Below, piece by piece: positions 57,319 through 64,000 of a stretch of DNA of 64,000 bases. A program made the position numbers and the translations under genes. Source of the stretch: Methanoregulaceae archaeon PtaB.Bin056 (GTDB lineage: Archaea > Halobacteriota > Methanomicrobia > Methanomicrobiales > Methanospirillaceae); the NCBI GenBank assembly GCA_002067095.1, contig MVQD01000106.1:1-64000 (forward strand), read 5' to 3'. The notes below the pieces were generated by a model that saw only the letters and a program-made list of their open reading frames with translations, was not told where the DNA came from and made no database searches. Every line of letters starts with the position of its first letter. Positions within the stretch are counted from its first letter, which is position 1.

Positions 57319-58104
57319 ATGGGCAGAAGAAAGATACGGATAGTCATCGCAGGGAAGGGCGGGGTGGGCAAGACCACGCTCACCGCTCTCCTGGCATGTG
57401 TCCTTTCCCGGCAGAACATACGCGTCCTCGCAGTCGACGGCGACCCCCAGGCAAACCTTGCCGCGACACTTGGGATACCCCTCTCCCAACCGATCACCCC
57501 CATATCAGAGCAGAAGGCCTACATCCAGGAGAAGATTGGGGGAGTCCCCGGGCGCGGGGGTTTCATGGTCCTCAACCCCGACGTTGCGGATGTTGCCGAC
57601 CGGTTCTCCATTCCTGCCGCAGAGGGCATCCGCCTGTTGGTGATGGGAGGAGTGCAGAATGCGGGCACCGGCTGCCTGTGCCCCGAATATACGCTCATCT
57701 CCACCGTCCTTGCGAATACCGCAAGCTTACCCGAAGACGCCATCCTCCTCGATACTCCCGCAGGACTTGAGCACTTCGGGCGGGCAGTCGCACAGGGATT
57801 CGATTGTGCGCTCATCGTCACGGACGAGTCCTACAACGCCAGGGCGGTTGCGCGGGACCTCTCACGCCTCGCCCGGCAGTGCGGCATCCGGCAGGTACTA
57901 CTTGTCGTGAACAGGGTCTCCCAGGGATCTGAGAACCCGGTCGCTATTGGGGAGATGGCAGGACTCTTCCAGAAGATATGGGTGCTGCCGCATGACCCCT
58001 GCATAGTCAGGAACGAGCCTTCGGTGATCCCGGTAGTCCGGGATCATTGCCCAATAGTCAGGAATATCGAGGGTCTTTCAGGATATATCCTGGCACATGA
58101 CTGA
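57319..58104 (+). CDS. cooC: CooC-type nickel-insertion ATPase
   Basis: The 261-residue protein is a deviant Walker A ATPase (VIAGKGGVGKTTLTALL). It has the CooC hallmarks DGDPQANLAATLG and the Cys-X-Cys (GTGCLCPEYTLIS) that binds metal at the dimer interface, plus LLDTPAGLEHFGRAV. It uses ATP to mature the CODH C-cluster. Its position right after cooS fits the role. Confidence 0.95.
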   Translation: MGRRKIRIVIAGKGGVGKTTLTALLACVLSRQNIRVLAVDGDPQANLAATLGIPLSQPITPISEQKAYIQEKIGGVPGRGGFMVLNPDVADVADRFSIPAAEGIRLLVMGGVQNAGTGCLCPEYTLISTVLANTASLPEDAILLDTPAGLEHFGRAVAQGFDCALIVTDESYNARAVARDLSRLARQCGIRQVLLVVNRVSQGSENPVAIGEMAGLFQKIWVLPHDPCIVRNEPSVIPVVRDHCPIVRNIEGLSGYILAHD

Positions 58105-58119
58105 CCAGGCAGGGGGTGG

Positions 58120-59046
58120 TCAGTGGAGAGGAAACCCCCTGTGCAGGCCATACGTTCTCGCTGCCGATACGGCCTCGCGATATTCGGAGCCGGTAATCCT
58201 CCTCATGAGGGAGCCTTGATGGGGGTGGCGGGCATTTCCCAAAATCTGCCCGCAGGGGTGGTACTGGTCCATGATATTCACATACGTATCCCTCGAGATG
58301 TCCCGGGCAATGAACCGCAACACCTCGTCGCTGCCCGCAAGGTGATCCGGGAGAACGAGGTGGCGGACCAGGAGTCCCTTCACTGCGATCCCGTCCTCGA
58401 CTACAAGGTCGCCTACCTGGCGATGCATCTCGCAAATTGCCTCCTCCATCACCCCTGCGTATCCGGGCGCATCCGAGAGCGCGAATCCAACTTCGTCGCT
58501 TCCGTATTTTGCATCGGGCATGTAGATGTCGAACACTCCGTCCAGCAGCTTCAGTGTTTCAACAGAGTCGTACGTTCCAGTGTTATAGACGAGCGGGATG
58601 TCCAACCCCCTCCCGGCTGCAATAAGCACCGCTTCAAGGACCTGCGGCACAAAGTGGGTCGGGGAGACGAAGTTTATGTTGTGGCACCCCCGCTCGCAAA
58701 GTTCCATCATCATCGCTGCCAGTTCCCCGGATCTGACCTCTATCCCGCGGTACTCCTGGCTTATCTCATAGTTCTGGCAGAAGACGCACCGCATGTTGCA
58801 CCCGGTCAAAAAGATTGTCCCGGAACCGTGCCTTCCCACGAGCGGGGGCTCCTCTCCGAAATGGGGCCCATAAGAGGAGACGACAGCGAGGCGACCGCTC
58901 CTGCAGTACCCTACTTCCCCGCTGATCCGGTCGATACCGCATTCGCGGGGACAGACTCTGCAGGGCGAGAGCAGGGAAACGGCGGCATCCACCCTCTGTT
59001 CGAGCTCGCCGGTCTCCAGGAGTCGCAGATACGAGGGCCTGTGCAT
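58120..59046 (-). CDS. PflA-like radical SAM protein
   Basis: The 308-residue protein has the radical SAM cysteine motif CNMRCVFCQNYEIS near residue 85 and a second Cys cluster in front (CRVCPRECGI, plus CRSG). It has NTGTYDS and YMPDAKYGSDEVG later. This resembles the archaeal family annotated as pyruvate-formate-lyase-activating-like radical SAM proteins; the target glycyl enzyme is not visible here and the family's function is unsettled. It is convergent with cooC and unrelated in direction. Confidence 0.9.
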   Translation of the reverse strand: MHRPSYLRLLETGELEQRVDAAVSLLSPCRVCPRECGIDRISGEVGYCRSGRLAVVSSYGPHFGEEPPLVGRHGSGTIFLTGCNMRCVFCQNYEISQEYRGIEVRSGELAAMMMELCERGCHNINFVSPTHFVPQVLEAVLIAAGRGLDIPLVYNTGTYDSVETLKLLDGVFDIYMPDAKYGSDEVGFALSDAPGYAGVMEEAICEMHRQVGDLVVEDGIAVKGLLVRHLVLPDHLAGSDEVLRFIARDISRDTYVNIMDQYHPCGQILGNARHPHQGSLMRRITGSEYREAVSAARTYGLHRGFPLH

Positions 59047-59236
59047 AGGGGATCCCCACCTGTCACCAATTGGCGTGTGTACCCAGTTCGTGTTCCTCTC
59101 AATATATCAGCCATTCGCTGCGGTATCAGCCTACGCCGCAGGAATTTGCCAAAAAGAATATGGGGAGAGAGGCACATTGGAGTTATAACGGCTATTCCAA
59201 GCTGTATTGCGAAATAGAAGAGAGGTGAATCTGACA

Positions 59237-59641
59237 ATGGTGAAACTCACTGCCGAGATGAAAGAGACCTTTTCCAAGGTGAATCTCTTTCCCGTAGCAA
59301 CTGCATCCAGGAACGGTGTCCCGAATGTTACCCCCATCGCATTCGTGACCTTGATGGACGATGAGACGCTCTGGCTCGCAGATAATTTCATGAATAAGAC
59401 CCTTGCGAATGTGAAAGAGAACCCACATGCAGCAATTTTCGTATATGACTCATACCTCAAGAAATGCTTCCAGATCAAGGGATCGATCGAAGTGAAGGTA
59501 TCGGGCCCGGATTATGAGAAGATGAGGAAGATGGTCCACGAGAAAAAGCCAGGTCTCCCTGCAAAATCTCTCCTGGTGATGAAGGTCACCGAGGTCTTTG
59601 AATGTAATCCCGGACCAAACGCCGGGAAGAAACTGATTTGA
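59237..59641 (+). CDS. Pyridoxamine 5'-phosphate oxidase-like FMN-binding protein
   Basis: The 134-residue protein has the split-barrel start KVNLFPVATASRNGVPNVTPIAFVTLMDDETLWLAD and a C-terminal MKVTEVFECNPGPNAGKKLI. Small proteins of this family bind FMN, F420 or haem; the actual substrate is unknown. GAGGTGA lies about 8 bases before ATG 59237, which is preferred over an in-frame start at 59207. Confidence 0.88.
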   Translation: MVKLTAEMKETFSKVNLFPVATASRNGVPNVTPIAFVTLMDDETLWLADNFMNKTLANVKENPHAAIFVYDSYLKKCFQIKGSIEVKVSGPDYEKMRKMVHEKKPGLPAKSLLVMKVTEVFECNPGPNAGKKLI

Positions 59642-59650
59642 AAAAAGGGA

Positions 59651-60844
59651 TTATTCTTTCTTTTTTCGTCCCTGCTCCACGAGCCGTGCCTGGATACCGT
59701 AGTATGCCGAGACCCCGATGGCGTGGCACTGGTCGATGGTGGTGGTATCGAACGAGACAAGGTCGCCGGAGTAAATTCCCTCCTGGGATGTGCGTCCCAG
59801 CACCCTGCAGCACCCCTTGTAGAGCATGACGTCCACCCTCCCTGACATTCGGTCCTGTGACCTGGCAATGAAGGCGTTCAGGTCGTGGAAGAGCGGTTCG
59901 TGCACGAGCCCCATGTACGCGAGCTCCGACCACTTGTCGTCCACCATCCGCTTGAACGCGAGCTCCTGGCGGGTGAGGGTGAGGTGCTCCAGGTCTGCAT
60001 GCGCCGCAAGGAGCACAGTCGCTGCGGGGTGCTCGTAGATCTCCCGTGCCTTCAGGCCAAGGATGCGGTCTTCTATCATGTTGTTCCGGCCGATGCCGTG
60101 CTTCCCCGCAATCCCGTTCAGTTCCTTTATCAGGTCGTACCCGGCATACTCAACGCCGTTCAGGCGGTGGGGAACACCCTTGATGAAATCGATGGTTATG
60201 ATCTCGGGGTTGTCGGGGGCCTTCTCGGGGGCGACACTCCAGGCGTAGATCTCCTCGGGCGGGTGGTAGGATGGGTCCTCGAGCCTCCCACCCTCGATGC
60301 TCCTGCTCCATATGTTCTCGTCCACGCTCCAGGGCCGGTCTTTTGCGACCGGGACGGGAATATTGTGCTCTTTTGCATACTCTATCTCCCATTCCCGGGT
60401 CAGGTTCAGCTCGCGGATAGGGGCAATGACCTCGAGGCCGGCCATGCGGAAGACAAAATCGAACCGAAGCTGGTCGTTCCCCTTGCCGGTACAGCCGTGG
60501 GCGACCGCAGAAGAACCCTCCATTGCGGCGATCTTTGCAACCTCCGCGGCAATAAGGGGCCGTGCGAGCGCGGTGCCCATGGGATACCCCTCATAGGAGC
60601 CATTCGCCCGGATCGCGGGAAAGATATACTCGTTCACGAACTTCTCGCGGGCATCTATGGTGTAGTGGGTATCCGCAAGTCTCTGCCCCTTCTCAGTGGC
60701 CGTCCGGATCTCCTCATCCCGCTGTCCGACGTCCACTGCCACGGTGATCACCCTGTCGTACCCGTACCGCTCCTTCAACAGGGGGATGCAGATAGAGGTG
60801 TCGAGTCCCCCTGAATATGCCATTACAATGGTTCCTTTTCCCAT
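59651..60844 (-). CDS. argG: Argininosuccinate synthase
   Basis: The 397-residue protein has the PP-loop [16 protein letters not shown] near residue 12, [13 protein letters not shown], the [16 protein letters not shown] citrulline/aspartate region and [20 protein letters not shown]. It couples citrulline and aspartate in arginine synthesis. AGGAGTGA lies about 6 bases before ATG 60844. A short inverted repeat AGGTA-A-TACCT (60878-60888) and a TATA-like element further upstream could form its control region. Confidence 0.97.
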   Translation of the reverse strand: MGKGTIVMAYSGGLDTSICIPLLKERYGYDRVITVAVDVGQRDEEIRTATEKGQRLADTHYTIDAREKFVNEYIFPAIRANGSYEGYPMGTALARPLIAAEVAKIAAMEGSSAVAHGCTGKGNDQLRFDFVFRMAGLEVIAPIRELNLTREWEIEYAKEHNIPVPVAKDRPWSVDENIWSRSIEGGRLEDPSYHPPEEIYAWSVAPEKAPDNPEIITIDFIKGVPHRLNGVEYAGYDLIKELNGIAGKHGIGRNNMIEDRILGLKAREIYEHPAATVLLAAHADLEHLTLTRQELAFKRMVDDKWSELAYMGLVHEPLFHDLNAFIARSQDRMSGRVDVMLYKGCCRVLGRTSQEGIYSGDLVSFDTTTIDQCHAIGVSAYYGIQARLVEQGRKKKE

Positions 60845-61016
60845 TCGCTCACTCCTGCGTGAGAGTGCCGCCCTCACAGGTAATACCTATTCATTGCCCC
60901 TGCCGATGTAATAAGAGTATTCCGGGGGAGCGTCATCTTCCCGGGCTATATGCAGCGGGGATCGTTTACACCCGGGCCGCGGGAAAAAGAGAAGGAGGTT
61001 TTAGACGGCGGAATCG

Positions 61017-64000
61017 TTACATTGCACCAAGGTAATGGGAGAGTGGCTCGATCGTGATCCGCTCCTTCTTGATGGCTTCGATTGCCATCGCCGCTGCCCG
61101 GGCAGCCTGGATAGTGGTGATATACGGGACTCCGTAATCGACGGCAACCCGCATGATCTGGTAATGGTCCTGTCGCGACTGCTTGTCGGTGGGGGTGTTG
61201 ATGATCATCCGTATCTCCCCCCTCCTCAAAAGATCGATGACGTTCGGTGAGCCTTCCTGGACCTTTCGCACCAGTTGTGCAGGGATGCCCGCTTCTGTGA
61301 GGTAATCGACGGTCCCTCCGGTCCCATAGAGGGAGAGGCCAATCTCTTTGAGTTTCTTTGCGATCTGGACCACCTCGTCCTTCTGTTCTTTCGAGATGGA
61401 GATGAAGATGTTCCCCTCGACAGGGATGGTGTTGTCCGCAGAGATACTGGCCTTGTAATACGCCCGCCCGAAGTCATAGTCGATGCCCATCACCTCGCCG
61501 GTGCTCTTCATCTCGGGTCCGAGCACGGTGTCCACGCCGGGGAGCTTGTTGAAGGGGAGGAGCACCTCCTTGACCGCCACGTGTGAGTATGCCTTCTCGC
61601 GGTATCCAAGGTCCTTCAATTTCTTCCCAATCATTGTCTTCGCGGCAATCTTTGCGAGCGGGATGCCGGTCGCCTTCGAGACGAAGGGAACAGTCCGGCT
61701 TGCCCGGGGGTTTGCCTCGAGGACGTACACTACATCGTCCTTGACTGCGAACTGGATGTTCACGAGTCCCACCACGCCGAGGCCGAGTGCAATCTTCCGC
61801 GTGTAGTCCTTGACCCGCCCGAGGATGGATTGGGAGAGTGACTGGGTGGGGATGACACATGCCGAGTCACCGCTGTGCACCCCTGCCTGCTCGATATGCT
61901 CCATTATCCCGCCGATCAGCACCTCTTCCCCGTCGCATACGGCGTCGACGTCCAGCTCGATCGCATTCTGCAGGAACGAGTCGATCAGCACCGGGTGATG
62001 CCTGCTGACCCGCACCGCCTCCTTCATGTAGCCCTCAAGTTCTATCTCGTCGTGGACGATCTCCATGGCACGGCCGCCGAGGACATACGAGGGCCGGACG
62101 AGGATGGGGTACCCGATTGCCGCAGCCTTCATCCTCGCCTCCTCGAGCGAGTAGGCGGAGCTGTTCGGCGGGCTGGGTATCCCGAGCTGCCCGAGGAGGA
62201 GACTGAACCGGTCGCGATCTTCAGCAATGTCCATGGAATCAGGCGAGGTCCCAAGGATTCGGGTGGGAAGGTTGAGCCTCTTTAACTCCTCGTTGAGCGG
62301 GACTGCAAGGTTTACCGCGTTCTGTCCCCCGAACTGTACCATCACTCCCATGTAATGGTCTTTTTTTAAGATGTGCACGACATCCTCGAGGAGCATGGGC
62401 TCAAAGAAGAGGCGGTCAGATGTGTCGAAATCGGTGGAGACCGTCTCGGGATTGTTATTGACGATATGCACCTCCACGTGCTCCTCGCGAAGCGCCTTGA
62501 CGGCATGGACAGTGCAGTAGTCAAACTCTATACCCTGCCCGATGCGGATGGGCCCGGACCCGAGGATGAGCACCTTCCCCTCATCTGTCCGGGGTATCTC
62601 GCACTCGGTATCCCAGGTCGAATAAAAATAGGGAGTCCTGGCAGGGAACTCTGCGGCACAGGTGTCCACAATCTTGTAGGTCGGATCGCCCGCCATCGTC
62701 CCCACCTCTTCCGCCGTGTACCCCGATTCCCGGGCAATCTCGGCATCGGTGAACCCGAACTTTTTTGCAAGGCGGATGACCTCACTCGTCGGGGCATCCC
62801 TGATCCTCTTCTCCATCTCGACAATGTTTTGGATCTTTTCAAGGAAGAAGGGAGATATATGGGTGAGTTCTGCGATCTCCCGGATGGAGAACCCGGCACG
62901 GACCGCATCAAAGAGCGTGGTGAACCGCTCGTCCGTCGGGCGGGAGAGGATCATGCGGATCTCGTTTGGGTTCGTGTGTACCTCCATGTCAGTGTCGATG
63001 GACCGCAGTGCCTTCTTGAACGCCTCCTCGACCGTCCGCCCTATCGCCATCACTTCCCCGGTACTCTTCATGGCGGTGGTAAGGGTTCGGTCGGCATTCT
63101 TGAACTTGTCGAACGGCCAGCGGGGCACCTTCACGACGATATAGTCAATCGCCGGTTCAAAAGAGGCGGGGGTGCACCCGGTGACGCTGTTCGTGATCTC
63201 GTCGAGCCGAAGGCCAATGGCGATCTTTGCAGCCACCCGGGCAATGGGGTACCCCGTGGCCTTGGAGGCGAGTGCCGACGAGCGTGAGACCCTCGGGTTG
63301 ACCTCGATCACCCGGTATTCCCCGTCCATGTAGGCAAACTGGATGTTACAGCCCCCCTGGACATCGAGGGCACGGATGATCTTTATGGCTGCAGTGCGGA
63401 GGGTCTGGAACTCGTCGTCGCGGAGCGTGAGGATCGGGGCGACCACTACGCTCTCGCCGGTGTGAATGCCCATCGGGTCCACGTTCTCCATTCCGCAGAC
63501 GATGATGCAGGTGTCGCCTGCGTCACGCATCACCTCGAACTCGATCTCTTTCCACCCTACTACCGATTCTTCGACGAGCACCTGGTGTATGCGGGACCTT
63601 GACAGCCCGATCTCGATGATGCGGACAAGTTCTTCACGTGTATGGGCAATCCCGCCGCCTGATCCACCAAGGGTGTACGCGGGCCGGATGATGGCGGGGA
63701 GGCCGACCATGCGGAGCGCCTCCTCGACCTGGTCCATGCGGTTGAGGATCATGCTTCTTGGGACCGGTTCCCCGATCTTCTCCATCAGGGCGCGGAACTT
63801 CTCTCGGTCCTCTCCCTGGTAGATGGCCTCAAGGGGAGTACCGAGTATCTCCACGCCTTTCAGCGCACCCCGCTCGGCGAGTTCTGCGGTCATGTTCAGC
63901 CCGGTCTGGCCTCCCATCCCCGAGAGTATCCCGTCGGGCCTCTCCTTCTCGATGATCTTCTCGATGATCTCTGCCCTGATGGGCTCGATGTAGATCTCAT
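61017..64000 (-). CDS. carB: Carbamoyl phosphate synthase large subunit (N-terminus outside window)
   Basis: The gene runs off the right edge; the first 70 or so residues are missing. The visible part begins with EIYIEPIRAEIIEK and contains SGMGGQTGLN. The first ATP-grasp domain has GGSGGGIAHT and EVNPRVSRSSALASKATG, and the oligomerisation domain follows. The second half has ILGSGPIRIGQGIEFDYC, RPSYVLGGRAMEIV and EANPRASRTVPFVSKATG. The C-terminal MGS-like regulatory domain has LYGTGGTVDYLTEAG. It makes carbamoyl phosphate for arginine and pyrimidines. The small subunit gene carA is probably just outside. argG lies downstream on the same strand. Confidence 0.97.
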   Translation of the reverse strand, partial: EIYIEPIRAEIIEKIIEKERPDGILSGMGGQTGLNMTAELAERGALKGVEILGTPLEAIYQGEDREKFRALMEKIGEPVPRSMILNRMDQVEEALRMVGLPAIIRPAYTLGGSGGGIAHTREELVRIIEIGLSRSRIHQVLVEESVVGWKEIEFEVMRDAGDTCIIVCGMENVDPMGIHTGESVVVAPILTLRDDEFQTLRTAAIKIIRALDVQGGCNIQFAYMDGEYRVIEVNPRVSRSSALASKATGYPIARVAAKIAIGLRLDEITNSVTGCTPASFEPAIDYIVVKVPRWPFDKFKNADRTLTTAMKSTGEVMAIGRTVEEAFKKALRSIDTDMEVHTNPNEIRMILSRPTDERFTTLFDAVRAGFSIREIAELTHISPFFLEKIQNIVEMEKRIRDAPTSEVIRLAKKFGFTDAEIARESGYTAEEVGTMAGDPTYKIVDTCAAEFPARTPYFYSTWDTECEIPRTDEGKVLILGSGPIRIGQGIEFDYCTVHAVKALREEHVEVHIVNNNPETVSTDFDTSDRLFFEPMLLEDVVHILKKDHYMGVMVQFGGQNAVNLAVPLNEELKRLNLPTRILGTSPDSMDIAEDRDRFSLLLGQLGIPSPPNSSAYSLEEARMKAAAIGYPILVRPSYVLGGRAMEIVHDEIELEGYMKEAVRVSRHHPVLIDSFLQNAIELDVDAVCDGEEVLIGGIMEHIEQAGVHSGDSACVIPTQSLSQSILGRVKDYTRKIALGLGVVGLVNIQFAVKDDVVYVLEANPRASRTVPFVSKATGIPLAKIAAKTMIGKKLKDLGYREKAYSHVAVKEVLLPFNKLPGVDTVLGPEMKSTGEVMGIDYDFGRAYYKASISADNTIPVEGNIFISISKEQKDEVVQIAKKLKEIGLSLYGTGGTVDYLTEAGIPAQLVRKVQEGSPNVIDLLRRGEIRMIINTPTDKQSRQDHYQIMRVAVDYGVPYITTIQAARAAAMAIEAIKKERITIEPLSHYLGAM

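Overview
The window comes from a methanogenic archaeon, most probably of the order Methanomicrobiales. The evidence is archaeal: a thermosome, aIF5A with a hypusine site, TATA-box promoters, short or GTGA/ATGA-coupled starts, an archaeal tRNA G10 methyltransferase, hexuloisomerase, a PGF-pre-PGF surface domain and PKD/IPT surface proteins. Alongside these are genes of bacterial type common in Methanomicrobia (grpE-dnaK-dnaJ, uvrABC, purH, carB). The DNA is GC-rich except for a few intergenic stretches and the 52.4-53.3 kb region. The assignment to order is inference; no 16S or mcr gene is present.

Layout. 0-3.1 kb: a PRPP-binding HTH regulator, a thermosome subunit, a ThiS/MoaD-like protein and tRNA-Ser(CGA). 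3.3-8.6 kb: a signalling block (tandem-Cache lipoprotein, PAS sensor histidine kinase, NTF2-like protein, small lipoprotein). 8.8-12.8 kb: a hotdog thioesterase, a coupled three-gene glycan cluster (FAD oxidoreductase, GT4, GT2) and a stand-alone LigD-type 3'-phosphoesterase. 12.9-16.5 kb: branched-chain amino acid genes cimA-ilvB-ilvN, with a frame break at the 5' end of cimA. 16.6-20.3 kb: a DUF4013 membrane protein, purH and a PAPS-reductase-like protein. 20.4-24 kb: the grpE-dnaK-dnaJ operon. 24-32 kb: tRNA methyltransferase, PP2C phosphatase, DUF169 protein, suhB-nadK, aIF5A, an exported protein, a PEBP protein, RNase HI, and Mrp/NBP35 with a small partner. 32-38.7 kb: an ACT-ACT-metallo-beta-lactamase fusion, M20 peptidase, orphan DNA methyltransferase, hexuloisomerase, aminotransferase and M42 peptidase. 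39.2-43.4 kb: a giant IPT/PKD surface protein. 43.6-49.9 kb: a fully overlapping uvrA-uvrC-uvrB operon. 50.2-52.4 kb: CBS-containing family II pyrophosphatase, a DnaJ-type zinc-finger protein and tRNA-Arg(GCG). 52.4-55.2 kb: a transposase relic and a cell-surface GH19 chitinase-like protein. 55.3-64 kb: cooS-cooC, a radical SAM protein, a PNPOx-like protein, argG and carB (cut by the window edge).

Most of the window is ordinary core metabolism and repair. The part most likely to be new biology is the membrane-anchored GH19 glycoside hydrolase at 53.3-55.2 kb. It closely follows the plant/bacterial GH19 pattern, keeps both candidate catalytic glutamates, is fused to an archaeal PGF-pre-PGF domain and lies beside a tRNA and a transposase fragment. 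It could let the archaeon attack chitin or bacterial peptidoglycan. Other points worth checking are the double-ACT/MBL fusion with an HxDxDH metal motif, the cimA frame break, UvrC without its C-terminal HhH region, the CooS/CooC pair without electron-transfer partners, and the tandem-Cache lipoprotein beside a Cache-type kinase.
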